Positions 26,846-35,193 of a stretch of DNA of 64,000 nucleotides are shown in pieces. The stretch is from Shimia sp. R9_2 (lineage in GTDB: Bacteria > Pseudomonadota > Alphaproteobacteria > Rhodobacterales > Rhodobacteraceae), in contig NZ_JAGHRO010000001.1 of assembly GCF_017743735.1 (NCBI RefSeq), forward strand, positions 372,001-436,000. The letters are read 5' to 3'. A program made the translations under genes and the position numbers. Within the stretch, counting starts at the first letter, position 1. Each line of letters opens with the position of its first letter. Below the pieces are notes generated by a model. It was not told where the DNA came from. It saw only the letters and a list, made by a program, of their open reading frames with translations, and made no database searches.

Positions 26846-28167
26846 GCCGGATCTGCGATCCATTTTCCTATGGAGATGGACCGCTAGAAAGCTGCTTTTG
26901 GGCTGAAACAGTCTCTATATCCGAGCGGGGCCCGCTCAGCGAGACTGCCAGTGCCGACGTCGCCATCGTCGGTGCAGGTGTGACAGGCCTCAACGCCGCG
27001 CTACACCTCGCAGAGGCTGGTGTGTCCGTCGCTGTGCTGGATGCGAAACAGGTTGGTTGGGGCGCCTCCGGCCGCAACGGAGGCTTCTGCTGCTTGGGTG
27101 GTGCAAAAGCATCCCACAGGACGCTTGAAAAGCGATTTGGTCAAGACGCTCTGTCGGACTATCTCCAAACTGAACGTGCGGCGGTGGAGCATGTCGAGCA
27201 ACTGCTGACACGCTTCGGTTGGGATGTGGATCGACATTCCGAAGGTGAGACGCTCCTTGCGCACAATGCTCGTGTTTCTCAGACTTTCCCTGCTGAAGCT
27301 GCCGCGTTTGCGCAAACATATGGCTTGAAAGCGCAGGTGACTCATAATTCAGAGCTTGCAGCGCAGGGGCTGGGCACCAGTTTTCATGGTGCGCTCACGC
27401 TGCCAATTGGCTTTGCGCTCAGTCCGAGAAAATACCTTCGTGGTCTTGCTGACGCAGCAGAGGCGGCTGGCGTAAAGATCTACGGTGACACGCCAGTCAC
27501 AGAGACCGAATACAAAAACGGGCTTTGGCATCTGACCACCCCGCAAGGACAGCTCACAGCAAAGAAGCTTGTGATCGCAACAAATGGCTACTCCAGTGAG
27601 CATATTCCGCCATGGCTTGCGGGGCGCTTTTTGCCCGCGCAATCGAGTATCCTTGTCACCCGTCCGCTCACCTTGGCTGAGCAAAAGGCGCAAAGCTGGA
27701 CCTCTGCGCAGATGGCCTATGACAGCCGAAATCTGCTGCACTACTTCAGGCTCATGCCGGATGGCCGGTTTTTATTCGGAATGCGCGGCGGTCTGCCCAC
27801 GACGAGACCTGCACATGAGGCCATACGAACCCGCATCAAGCGTGAATTCGCACAGCTTTTTCCTGCCTGGAGAGAGGTGGAAACGCCACATTTCTGGGGT
27901 GGCTTTGTGTGCTACAGCCGTGCACAAACACCTTTTGCCGGAAAGGTCCCCGGGGCAGATGATCTTTTTGCCGCATTCGCCTTTCATGGAAACGGCGTTG
28001 CCATGGGGAGCTATGCAGGCTTGCTCCTTGCTCAGGAGATTTTGGGAACCGGAACGCATCGGCACCCGGAGATTATGCGCGCCACGCCCCAACGCTTCCC
28101 CCTTGGGCGCGCACGTAGGCTGCTGATGTATCCGGCTTATCTCTACTACGCCTTCAAAGACCTCTGA
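26842..28167 (+). CDS. FAD-dependent amine oxidase, PuuB-like (gamma-glutamylputrescine oxidase type)
   Basis: A 441-residue DAO-family flavoprotein. The dinucleotide-binding motif is VGAGVTGLNAALHLAE near residues 43-58. GWGASGRNGGFC, typical of PuuB/OrdL proteins, follows at about 73-84. FWGGFVCYSRAQTPFAGKVPG and FAFHGNGVAMGSYAG fit the C-terminal FAD region. It is translationally coupled to the potFGHI-like operon, which supports oxidation of an imported polyamine or its glutamyl conjugate. No gamma-glutamylputrescine synthetase (puuA) lies in the window, so the exact substrate is open. Its last 22 bp overlap a convergent kinase gene. Confidence 0.8.
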   Translation: MSRICDPFSYGDGPLESCFWAETVSISERGPLSETASADVAIVGAGVTGLNAALHLAEAGVSVAVLDAKQVGWGASGRNGGFCCLGGAKASHRTLEKRFGQDALSDYLQTERAAVEHVEQLLTRFGWDVDRHSEGETLLAHNARVSQTFPAEAAAFAQTYGLKAQVTHNSELAAQGLGTSFHGALTLPIGFALSPRKYLRGLADAAEAAGVKIYGDTPVTETEYKNGLWHLTTPQGQLTAKKLVIATNGYSSEHIPPWLAGRFLPAQSSILVTRPLTLAEQKAQSWTSAQMAYDSRNLLHYFRLMPDGRFLFGMRGGLPTTRPAHEAIRTRIKREFAQLFPAWREVETPHFWGGFVCYSRAQTPFAGKVPGADDLFAAFAFHGNGVAMGSYAGLLLAQEILGTGTHRHPEIMRATPQRFPLGRARRLLMYPAYLYYAFKDL

Positions 28168-28991
28168 AGCGCGGCCATTTCAAGCTGTAAACCATCGCAA
28201 TATTCCGGTTGCCCGTGTTCCATCTGCCACTGGCAATAGGCCGCGATTCTAGCGTGATAAAACGGCGCCAAAGATTGGTAACGCGTCGCGGTCGCAGCGT
28301 CATCATAGGCGTCAAAAAATCTCTCTATTTCAGCCTGATTGAGAGGTATTCCGCGATAAAGGAACTGCATCGCCGGAGAGAGGAAAATTGCGATATCTTC
28401 GCAGGGATCACCTATCGCCGGACACTGCCAATCTATCAGGTGCAAGCCTTTGTCGTTTTCGATGAGGTTTCCCGGTACGATGTCGCTGTGCAAGAGTACG
28501 CGTCGTCCGCTTGGGGCGATGTCTCCCGTCGGCAGCTGTGACAGCAGATCAGGTGCTGTTGAGCAGCGCGATAGAATCGACTCAATTTGGGTGCGAAGCT
28601 CTGATGATCCATCGGCCACTTGCCGCAAACCGGTAGGGGGCGGGATGCGATGCAAATCAAGCATCAGCGCGGCAACCGCCTTTGTATCTGACTTCCAAAC
28701 GCGCCCAGGCAAATGCTCATAAACATTGCATTGACCATCTTCCGCCTCAAACGAGGCACAGAAGTGCGGCGCCATAGGATGTGTCGCAAGTATTTTTAAC
28801 AGCTGGGTTTCCGCTGCCGGGTCATTCGGGAAAAGCGGGTTCTGAGCGGCACCCCGATAGAGTTTCAGGACCACATCAGGCGCGCCCTCACAGATCCCGC
28901 GCCATGCCATATTGGTTCGTCCACCAAACAGAGGCTCCCAAGAGGATGGGAGCGGCGTATCTGGCAATGCCCGCGCGAAGGCCGCAATCAC
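28146..28991 (-). CDS. APH/choline-kinase-like phosphotransferase
   Basis: A 281-residue small-molecule kinase of the APH fold. GGRTNMAWRG (23-32) resembles the nucleotide-binding loop, with K43 as the probable ATP-binding lysine. The catalytic loop HSDIVPGNLI gives H168, D170 and N175, and IDWQ at 186-189 supplies the metal-binding aspartate D187. It resembles bacterial choline/ethanolamine or thiamine kinases more than antibiotic kinases. Its substrate is not known. It is convergent with, and overlaps, the puuB-like gene. It separates the polyamine and flagellar regions. Confidence 0.75.
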   Translation of the reverse strand: MIAAFARALPDTPLPSSWEPLFGGRTNMAWRGICEGAPDVVLKLYRGAAQNPLFPNDPAAETQLLKILATHPMAPHFCASFEAEDGQCNVYEHLPGRVWKSDTKAVAALMLDLHRIPPPTGLRQVADGSSELRTQIESILSRCSTAPDLLSQLPTGDIAPSGRRVLLHSDIVPGNLIENDKGLHLIDWQCPAIGDPCEDIAIFLSPAMQFLYRGIPLNQAEIERFFDAYDDAATATRYQSLAPFYHARIAAYCQWQMEHGQPEYCDGLQLEMAALQRSLKA

Positions 28992-29083
28992 AGATGCAGA
29001 GGGGGAGGGGGCAAAAACAGGCAGCGCGGCGTTCCTTTTCAGAGCGCCGCGACGCTAATTCACGTCCGTGTCAGGGGCAAGCC

Positions 29084-29764
29084 TCAGCTTGGCTGGCGCA
29101 GGGACAGGACTTTGTCAGATGCAAACTCAACGCCGCCCGGAGCAATGAGAACCACCCCATCGGTGCCGGTGCGGGCTTCCGTCACCCGGGCATAGACGTC
29201 AGCGCTGACTGTATCGAGCAGCTCGTCTTTCGCGTAGCTCTCTGTTTCAAAGCTATAGAGGCCATTGGCAAATGGCTTGCCTGAGTTGTCTACACCGGCC
29301 CATTCCAGCGTGTCCGCCTTGGGATCAATGGTGAAACGTTGAACTTCTGCGCCATTGGCGTTTTTCACTACCAAATAGGCTTTGTCTGCCTGCGCATTGG
29401 CGTTTGGCACAACCTCAATCGGTACGCCTGAGAAATGCGCAGGTGCATTCACGCGGGCGTCCATGCCAACCCAATTGGTCAGACCGCTCAGCCCCATCGC
29501 GTTCAACTGCGAGCCGAGATTGGTCAGCAGCGTGTTGGTCAGGGTCTGCTGTTCCACGGTTGAGAATTGCGCCAACTGCGTGGCGAATTCGGTAGAGTCC
29601 TGTGGATTCAGCGGATCCTGGTTTTGCATTTGAACCGAAAGCATGCGCAAAAAGGTCTCAAAGTCAGAAGAGAGCGCGGTTTCGTTCTGATTTGCAGCCA
29701 CTGCATTGGCCGCGGTTGCGGCGCGTGATGGGGCTGCGCTGGTCGAAGAGGTTACGGCGTCCAT
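29084..29764 (-). CDS. flgD: Flagellar hook assembly scaffold FlgD
   Basis: Caps the growing hook and guides FlgE subunits. The conserved N-terminal export/cap motif lies at residues about 34-75 (FLRMLSVQMQNQDPLNPQDS). The C-terminal part has the FLG-D Tudor-like and Ig-like segments (VVKNANGAEVQRF, LEWAGVDNSGKPFANG). At 226 residues the length is normal. It lies 9 bp downstream of fliK on the minus strand. The matching hook gene flgE is not in this window. Confidence 0.93.
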   Translation of the reverse strand: MDAVTSSTSAAPSRAATAANAVAANQNETALSSDFETFLRMLSVQMQNQDPLNPQDSTEFATQLAQFSTVEQQTLTNTLLTNLGSQLNAMGLSGLTNWVGMDARVNAPAHFSGVPIEVVPNANAQADKAYLVVKNANGAEVQRFTIDPKADTLEWAGVDNSGKPFANGLYSFETESYAKDELLDTVSADVYARVTEARTGTDGVVLIAPGGVEFASDKVLSLRQPS

Positions 29765-29773
29765 AGGATTCTC

Positions 29774-31201
29774 CTAGATGCGGATGTCAACGCCGCTGCT
29801 TGCGGCTGAGAGTTGCGAAGTTTGTTGTGCGGCCAAAACAGGAGCGGCGTCAGTTTGGGCAGAGCCACCGTGGGATGATTCACCCTGTCCGCCGCCACCT
29901 GGGCCAAATTCGTTGTTCATTTGGGCCTGTTGGCCGGAAGCGTCGCTGCCACCTTGTTCAAAGGAGAAAGACACATCCTGATAGCCCATTTCCATGAAGT
30001 CTTTGCGCAGCAAGTCCATATGGCGGCGCATCAATTCGGTGGTCGCCTGGCTGTCCGCGCTGATGGTCACGGCCATGACGCCGCCAGTCTCCGCCATCGA
30101 CATGCGCACTTTGCCAAGCTCCGGCGGATCCATTGTCAGTTCGATCAGATTTTTATCGCTGGTCTTCACGGCATCTGCGATCTGGCGCACCACATAGGCC
30201 GGGTTCGGGGCGCTGTTGGCAAGACGGGCCTGAGAGGCCGCTTCCTGCGCGCTCATGATTCCGCGTGGGCTGATGCTGTTTTCTTCCAGAGCGGCAGGCA
30301 GTGCTGATTCTGCTGCTTGCCCGACGTTTGCTTCACCACCCTTGGCCAAAACCGATTGGGCCCCTGCCTGCACCTGTTCCATAATGGCACGTGCCTGCAT
30401 TTGCTGAGTGGTGGAAACCGTTGGTGTGCTCGGTGCGTCCAGTTTGGCGGTTGGCGCCTCTGCGTCCGCTTCGACTTCCACAACTGATTTGACCGGATTT
30501 CGCGTCGCTGCGCTCTCAGAGGCGGCTTCCGGCAGCGCTTTTTGCGCGGCGGCAAGCGCCGCATTGGCAGCTTGAGCCTGCGAAGGTTGAGTGCCTTTGT
30601 TGCGCACCTGAACTTGCATTGGGTCCAGCCCCTCAGGCGTCTCTGCCGCCAGTTTGGCGGCTTGGGATTCAGAGAGTTGCACCGTTTCACCTGATTTTGC
30701 GGTGGCCGCAATTTTGGTTTCATCGATGAGCGGTTTTGCGGCGGTGGCGGTAGCTTGGGCCTGTGCAGTCGTAGTTGACGCCTCAGCTTTGGCGGGGGCC
30801 GCGGCGCCTTCTGCGGGGTGCGCCATCCGCATCATCGCAGCATTTTCAGAAGCGTTCACCGCCGCGCGCTTTTCGACACCGCGCATGGGAACTTCCGGCT
30901 CCGCCTCGCTCTGCTCTGCCGTTTCGATCGCAGCAAAGTCCGCCTCTTCAGGCGCTTCTTTCTCGGAGTTTGATTTGCTCTGCTTGACCTGCGATTCGCC
31001 TTCTACCGGCGCATCCTCAGTTTGGTCCGAGCGTGCCTCGCGCAATTCCTGGAGATCATCAGATGGCCGCTCGTTTGTGCGATCCATATCGTCATAAACA
31101 TCAGAAAAACCGTTGTTTTCCTGGCGCGCATCAGCGCTTTTCTTGGGGGCTACGGCTGCCGTATGGGCAGGCTGCGGCGCGAGTAAAGGCAGGTTCAACA
31201 T
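29774..31201 (-). CDS. fliK: Flagellar hook-length control protein FliK
   Basis: A 475-residue protein that measures hook length and switches the export apparatus. The long N-terminal part (about 1-340) is low-complexity and rich in Ala, Glu and Gln, as usual for FliK rulers. The conserved C-terminal Flg_hook domain is at about 345-420 (NLIELTMDPPELGKVRMSM, then TTELMRRHMDLLRKDFMEMGY). A Gly/Ser/Gln-rich tail follows. It is the first gene of the fliK-flgD unit and is divergent from the rod-binding gene. Confidence 0.9.
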   Translation of the reverse strand: MLNLPLLAPQPAHTAAVAPKKSADARQENNGFSDVYDDMDRTNERPSDDLQELREARSDQTEDAPVEGESQVKQSKSNSEKEAPEEADFAAIETAEQSEAEPEVPMRGVEKRAAVNASENAAMMRMAHPAEGAAAPAKAEASTTTAQAQATATAAKPLIDETKIAATAKSGETVQLSESQAAKLAAETPEGLDPMQVQVRNKGTQPSQAQAANAALAAAQKALPEAASESAATRNPVKSVVEVEADAEAPTAKLDAPSTPTVSTTQQMQARAIMEQVQAGAQSVLAKGGEANVGQAAESALPAALEENSISPRGIMSAQEAASQARLANSAPNPAYVVRQIADAVKTSDKNLIELTMDPPELGKVRMSMAETGGVMAVTISADSQATTELMRRHMDLLRKDFMEMGYQDVSFSFEQGGSDASGQQAQMNNEFGPGGGGQGESSHGGSAQTDAAPVLAAQQTSQLSAASSGVDIRI

Positions 31202-31247
31202 AGGGCCTCCGGGAATTCTTCCACCGTAAAACCCCTACCTCAGCTTT

Positions 31248-31264
31248 CCTTACCACTTCTTTAC
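31248..31264. promoter_or_regulatory. Weak CtrA-like direct repeat in the fliK / rod-binding gene gap
   Basis: CTTACCACTTCTTTACC contains TTAC-N7-TTAC. This resembles the alphaproteobacterial CtrA box TTAA-N7-TTAA but differs at the last base of each half. It is in the 110-bp gap between the divergent flagellar units. It is a low-confidence call made because the fliL2/fliF gap has a better copy. Confidence 0.25.
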
Positions 31265-31311
31265 CGTCCTCGGTCACAACGGAAAAACATGCACAACCCG
31301 CGAGGCAAGAA

Positions 31312-31617
31312 ATGCTCCACACAACGGCCCCAGTCGCGGTCCCGGTTGCGCCCAGTGCTCAGCCGATCCGCCCTCTGCCCACCGCTCAGGAGGAGGCGCT
31401 CCGCAGCGCCGCCAACGAGCTCGAAATCACCTTTCTCTCTGAAATGCTGAAATCTGCCGGTCTGGGCAAAACCAGCGAATCCTTTGGCGGCGGCGCTGGC
31501 GAAGACCAGTTCTCTTCCTTTCTGCGTCAGGAGCAGGCCCGCGCCATGGTCGCCTCGGGCGGGATTGGCCTGTCCGAAGCTTTCTTCAACGCCCTAAAGG
31601 AGCGCGCCGATGTCTGA
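31312..31617 (+). CDS. Rod-binding protein, FlgJ N-terminal-domain-like
   Basis: A 101-residue protein equivalent to only the rod-capping half of enteric FlgJ. The core LRSAANELEITFLSEMLKSAGLGK and the C-terminal LRQEQARAMVASGGIGLSEAFFNAL are typical. It lacks the muramidase half, as in most alphaproteobacteria. A separate SLT-domain protein in this cluster (45622-46392) may supply wall cutting for the rod. It overlaps flgN by 8 bp. Confidence 0.85.
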   Translation: MLHTTAPVAVPVAPSAQPIRPLPTAQEEALRSAANELEITFLSEMLKSAGLGKTSESFGGGAGEDQFSSFLRQEQARAMVASGGIGLSEAFFNALKERADV

Positions 31618-31978
31618 TGATGTGACCAATGATCTGATCGATTCTCTGACCTCCCTGCTGGAGGATGAGCGCACCGCCTTGATCGAAGGCAAGCTTGATG
31701 CACTTGAAGGTCTGCTCAGCCGCAAGGAAGCGCTGTTTGAAGAGCTCGAAGAGCGGCAGGAAGAAGACTCGATCGACCCCGAATCCCTTGCGCCCCTGCA
31801 GGATCTTTTCCGCCGCAACCACGCACTTCTGGAATCGACTCAGAAGGGTTTGCGCGCAACCACAGAGCGCATGGGCGCGATGCGTCGGGTGCGCACATCT
31901 TTGGAAACATACACCCCAACAGGCCAGCGCCATGCCGTTCAAATGAGTGCCGGTCAACGTGTTGAAAAGAGAGCATAA
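31610..31978 (+). CDS. FlgN-like flagellar export chaperone
   Basis: A 122-residue, mostly helical, acidic protein beginning MSDDVTNDLIDSLTSLLEDER and continuing with a long coiled-coil-prone segment (KLDALEGLLSRKEALFEELEERQ). Size, helical pattern and position between the rod-binding gene and flagellin fit FlgN, the chaperone for hook-filament junction proteins FlgK and FlgL. Those clients are not in the window. Identification rests on pattern and context. Confidence 0.65.
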   Translation: MSDDVTNDLIDSLTSLLEDERTALIEGKLDALEGLLSRKEALFEELEERQEEDSIDPESLAPLQDLFRRNHALLESTQKGLRATTERMGAMRRVRTSLETYTPTGQRHAVQMSAGQRVEKRA

Positions 31979-32029
31979 ATTGCCCTCTCGCAAGTTTAGT
32001 TAAAATGCCAGTGATTGCGGGGTTCGTGT

Positions 32030-32044
32030 TTAGGAAAGCGTTAG
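32030..32044 (+). promoter_or_regulatory. CtrA-like box upstream of flagellin
   Basis: TTAG-GAAAGCG-TTAG has the 7-bp spacing of a CtrA box, with G for A at the last base of both halves. It lies 160 bp before the flagellin start. It could set the start of the long leader described below. Confidence 0.35.
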
Positions 32045-32203
32045 CACTTATCCCGCCATGTTGAACCCGCACTCCACAGAGAGTGGCACCGATCCGGAAG
32101 CCCCGGCGGTACATGTCAGAATGACGTTCAGGAGCGTTCCCGCGAAGGAGCGCAAAATACAACCCGGCGCAAAAGCGCCATTTATATTAGGTATAGGAAA
32201 GCC
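32045..32203 (+). promoter_or_regulatory. Structured leader of the flagellin gene, candidate FlbT target
   Basis: The leader holds two hairpins: CACTC/GAGTG across a 6-nt loop near 32071-32086, and GGCGC-AAAA-GCGCC at 32166-32179, placed 16 bp before the AGGAAA ribosome binding site. In Caulobacter FlbT binds the flagellin 5' leader and controls its stability. flbT is encoded two genes downstream here, so a similar control is plausible. Confidence 0.4.
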
Positions 32204-33427
32204 ATGACCAGCCTTCTGACAAACAACGGCGCAATGGTTGCGCTGCAAACCCTGAAATCCGTGAACGCAAGCCTTTCCGAGACTCAGGGTCAAATCTCCA
32301 CCGGTAAAAAAGTGGACAACGCCAAGCAGAACGCAGCTGTTTGGGCGATCTCCAAGACCATGGAATCTGACGTAAACGGCTTCAAATCCGTGCAGGAAAG
32401 CCTTGCACTGGGTGAATCCACTGTTGCGGTTGCTCGTCAGGCCACCGAAACTGTGACCGAACTGCTGGGCGAAATCAAAACTCGTATCGCTTCTGCAACC
32501 GGTGACAACGTTGACCGTGCAAAGCTGACAAACGAGATTACCTCTCTTCGTGAACAGATCTCTTCTGTTGTTGGCGCGGCGCAGTTCAACGGCCTGAACC
32601 TGGTGGACGGCTCTGCAACTTCTACTGAAGTTCTGTCCTCTCTGGACCGTGCCAATGGCAATGTAAGCGCGTCTTCGATCACCGTTGACGGTGTTGATCT
32701 GGATTCCGGTGGCTACACCGCCCAGAACGTCTTCGGCATCAACACCGATGGCATCACCGCAGCGAACGATGGTTTTGCGACCAACGTTGCCGATGGTGCG
32801 ACTGCTGATATCGAAGTTGATGGTACGCTTGCAGGTCTGACAGCTGGTGACACGCTCACACTGAATCTGGGTGGTCAAGAGGTGTCATACCAGATCTCCG
32901 CAGAAGATATTGCTGCAACCAGTACAACTGAAGCCATCGCTGTTGGCCTCAAAAATGCGATTGAGGATCAAACGACATTTGATGCCTCAGAACTTTCTGT
33001 TGACTACGACGCATCCGGTGTTGGCACTGGCGATACCATCGAAATCACCAACAATACTGGCGAATCGATGAACATCTCTGGTCAGTATCAGAACGCCGGC
33101 GCAGGTGATCTGGCGGCGCTGAGCACCCTCGACATCTCCAACTCTTCTGCTGCGCAGGCGTCTTTGGCCTCGATCGAAAGTCTGATCAACACCACCATCG
33201 ACGCTTCTGCGGCCTTTGGTACTGTTGAAAGCCGTATCAGCATTCAGAAAGACTTCATCTCTAACCTTTCTGACTCTGTGAAATCCGGTATCGGCTCTCT
33301 GGTCGATGCGGATATGGAAGAAACCTCTGCACGTCTGCAGGCGCTTCAGGTTCAGCAGCAGCTGGCGACCCAGTCGCTGTCTATCGCGAACCAGGGCCCA
33401 CAGCAGCTGCTGTCCCTCTTCCGTTAA
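32204..33427 (+). CDS. fliC: Flagellin
   Basis: The filament subunit, 407 residues. The conserved N-terminal D0/D1 helices cover about residues 1-145 (SLLTNNGAMVALQTLKSVNA, later FNGLNLVDG). The C-terminal D1/D0 covers about 315-407 and ends QQLLSLFR. The middle (about 150-310) is a variable, surface-exposed domain rich in Asp, Thr and Gly. The N-terminus lacks the MAQ..NTN pattern of enteric flagellins but fits alphaproteobacterial ones. It is followed by flaF and flbT, its usual regulators. It is the only flagellin gene in the window. Confidence 0.95.
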   Translation: MTSLLTNNGAMVALQTLKSVNASLSETQGQISTGKKVDNAKQNAAVWAISKTMESDVNGFKSVQESLALGESTVAVARQATETVTELLGEIKTRIASATGDNVDRAKLTNEITSLREQISSVVGAAQFNGLNLVDGSATSTEVLSSLDRANGNVSASSITVDGVDLDSGGYTAQNVFGINTDGITAANDGFATNVADGATADIEVDGTLAGLTAGDTLTLNLGGQEVSYQISAEDIAATSTTEAIAVGLKNAIEDQTTFDASELSVDYDASGVGTGDTIEITNNTGESMNISGQYQNAGAGDLAALSTLDISNSSAAQASLASIESLINTTIDASAAFGTVESRISIQKDFISNLSDSVKSGIGSLVDADMEETSARLQALQVQQQLATQSLSIANQGPQQLLSLFR

Positions 33428-33435
33428 TGGATCTA

Positions 33436-33462
33436 GGTGGGGGCGCGCCACGCGCCCTCACT
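33436..33462 (+). promoter_or_regulatory. Hairpin between flagellin and flaF
   Basis: GGGCGCG (33441-33447) and CGCGCCC (33451-33457) form a stem with a 3-nt loop, extended outward by GTG/TAC-type pairs. There is no U-run after it. It probably acts as a 3' stabiliser or partial terminator, keeping flagellin message more abundant than flaF-flbT. Confidence 0.5.
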
Positions 33463-33508
33463 CCCTCCATTAAAATGCCCGACCGACTACTATTCAGGGA
33501 ATTCTGAC

Positions 33509-33889
33509 GTGACCCCAAACGTTCTTGCCAAAAAGGCATACAGTCAATCTGCGGCCCCAACCAGAACCGCGGGGAAACTCGAATACGACGTGATCGCACG
33601 CATCACCCACAAACTGAAAGAAGCGGCCAAAAAGGGCAAAAAACGCGGATTTCCGGCATTGGTGGAAGCCATCCACGAAAATCGCCAGCTCTGGACATTA
33701 CTTGCCACCATGGTGGCAGATGCAGACAATGAGTTGCCCAAAGAGCTGCGCGCCCAGATTTTCTACCTCGCCGAGTTTACAGATCATCATAGCACTAAGG
33801 TGCTGGCGGGCGACGCCAATGTACGCCCCCTTCTTGAAGTCAACACCGCCATCTTGCGCGGTCTTCGAAGTGGAGCAGCAGCAGCATGA
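33509..33889 (+). CDS. flaF: Flagellar biosynthesis regulator FlaF
   Basis: A 126-residue helical protein required for flagellin synthesis or secretion in alphaproteobacteria, acting against FlbT. It reads from the GTG at 33509 after CAGGGA. The start (PNVLAKKAYSQSAAPTRTAG), the ARITHKLKEAAKKGK stretch and the C-terminal LAEFTDHHSTKVLAGDANVRPLLEVN segment are typical FlaF. It overlaps flbT by 4 bp. The longer ATG-type frame from 33437 is rejected because it runs through the intergenic hairpin. Confidence 0.88.
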   Translation: MTPNVLAKKAYSQSAAPTRTAGKLEYDVIARITHKLKEAAKKGKKRGFPALVEAIHENRQLWTLLATMVADADNELPKELRAQIFYLAEFTDHHSTKVLAGDANVRPLLEVNTAILRGLRSGAAAA

Positions 33890-34290
33890 GCGGCCTTGTT
33901 CTTAAATTGAGCCCGAAAGAGCGGGTTCTGGTCAATGGAGCAGTGATTGAAAACGGCGACCGCCGGTCTCGTCTCTCCATCATGACCCCAAACGCCAACA
34001 TCCTGCGCCTGCGGGATGCCATTCACCCCGAAGAAGCCAACACCCCGGTGCGGCGAGCCTGCTATTCTCTGCAGCTTGTGCTGTCCGGCGATGCTGATGC
34101 TGATGAGGTGGAACGCACTCTGCTGCGCCATATCGAAGATCTCAGTCAGGTGTTCACCGACAGTGACAGCCGGCGTCAGATCGGTTTGGCGACAGAGGCA
34201 GTGATCGGCGGACGCCACTATCAGGGCCTCAAGGCGCTTCGGTCCCTGCTGGATCGTGAGGAACGCCTTATGGCGGTGGCACGGCAATGA
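33886..34290 (+). CDS. flbT: Flagellin synthesis repressor FlbT
   Basis: A 134-residue protein that post-transcriptionally represses flagellin by binding its mRNA leader (known in Caulobacter). The N-terminus SGLVLKLSPKERVLVNGAVIENGDRRSRLSI is the FlbT signature, followed by a helical C-terminal half. It is translationally coupled to flaF (ATGA) and to the DUF1217 gene downstream (4-bp overlap). Confidence 0.92.
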   Translation: MSGLVLKLSPKERVLVNGAVIENGDRRSRLSIMTPNANILRLRDAIHPEEANTPVRRACYSLQLVLSGDADADEVERTLLRHIEDLSQVFTDSDSRRQIGLATEAVIGGRHYQGLKALRSLLDREERLMAVARQ

Positions 34291-35075
34291 CCTATCAGCC
34301 GATTGTCGTAGGCACAGGTCTGGTTGCATGGGGTTTCATGCAACGGACCATGGAGACCCAGACCGAAGCGTTTGAGAACTCCTTTATCGTCAAACGCGAT
34401 CTTGATTATTTTGCCGAAAACATCGGCAAGATCGAGACTGCTGAAGACCTTGTCAACGACCGTCAGCTCCTCACCGTGGCACTGGGCGCTTTTGGCCTCG
34501 ATGAAGACATCAACAGCAAGTTCTTCATCAAGACGATTCTCGAAGAAGGATCGCAGGCTAATGATGCTTTGGCCAACCGTCTGGCAGACACGCGCTATCG
34601 TGAGTTTGCCGAAGCCTTTGGTTTTGGTGATTTGGGTGGGCCTTGGCATAAGACTCCAGGTTTTGCGGAGAATATGCGGGAACAATATGTCGCGCGTCAG
34701 TTTGAGCGTGCGGTTGGCGAGCAGGATGAAAATCTGCGCTTTGCTATGAACGCGGTACGTGAGCTGGACGACATCGCGCTCTCAGGCAGTAGCGATAACA
34801 CCAACTGGTTCACAGTGATGGGCAACCCGCCACTGCGCCGGGTTTTTGAAACCGCTTTTGGGCTTCCAAGTGAATTTGGCTCACAAGATCTGGACTCTCA
34901 ACTGAACACTTTCCGCAGCCGTCTGGAGAAACTCACAGGCGACGGCGAGATTTCTCAATTTGTGTCAACAGAAGCACGTGACCAGATTGTGCAACGCTTT
35001 CTGCTGATGTCTGAGATCAACAATGTCTCTGTTGCAAGCTCCGGACAGATCGCTCTGACCCTTTTGTCTTACTGA
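34287..35075 (+). CDS. DUF1217-family flagellar-locus protein
   Basis: A 262-residue mostly helical protein without a signal peptide or membrane segment. Its pattern (FENSFIVKRDLDYFAENIGKIETAEDLVNDRQLLTVALGAFGLDEDINSK, split by short loops) matches DUF1217 proteins of alphaproteobacterial flagellar clusters. These are of unknown role and have been suggested to relate to flagellin or hook-associated export. It is coupled to flbT by a 4-bp overlap and closes the flagellin operon before a bidirectional terminator. Confidence 0.75.
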   Translation: MTYQPIVVGTGLVAWGFMQRTMETQTEAFENSFIVKRDLDYFAENIGKIETAEDLVNDRQLLTVALGAFGLDEDINSKFFIKTILEEGSQANDALANRLADTRYREFAEAFGFGDLGGPWHKTPGFAENMREQYVARQFERAVGEQDENLRFAMNAVRELDDIALSGSSDNTNWFTVMGNPPLRRVFETAFGLPSEFGSQDLDSQLNTFRSRLEKLTGDGEISQFVSTEARDQIVQRFLLMSEINNVSVASSGQIALTLLSY

Positions 35076-35098
35076 TCTGAAAGACCGACAAGGCACAT

Positions 35099-35142
35099 AC
35101 GCTATACAGCTGCGATAACGACGCAATACAGACGCGATACCG
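35099..35142. repeat. 11-bp tandem repeat, four imperfect units
   Basis: ACGCTATACAG, CTGCGATAACG, ACGCAATACAG and ACGCGATACCG follow head to tail, then a further ACG. The consensus is ACGCGATACAG. It lies between the DUF1217 stop and the terminator. The reverse complement of the same consensus repeats at 59123-59155. Confidence 0.75.
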
Positions 35143-35156
35143 ACGTCCCAAATCGC

Positions 35157-35189
35157 TGAAAAAGGCGCGCTCTGAGGCGCGCCTTTTCT
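35157..35189. terminator. Bidirectional terminator between the DUF1217 gene and fliI
   Basis: AAAAAGGCGCGC (ending 35170) pairs with GCGCGCCTTTT (35177-35187) across a 6-nt loop. A- and T-runs on the two sides suit both convergent transcripts. Confidence 0.85.
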
Positions 35190-35193
35190 GTGT

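Noticed and set aside
28146-28991. Aminoglycoside resistance kinase
   Set aside because: It has the APH fold motifs, but the fold covers choline, thiamine and other kinases. There is no resistance context or mobile element.
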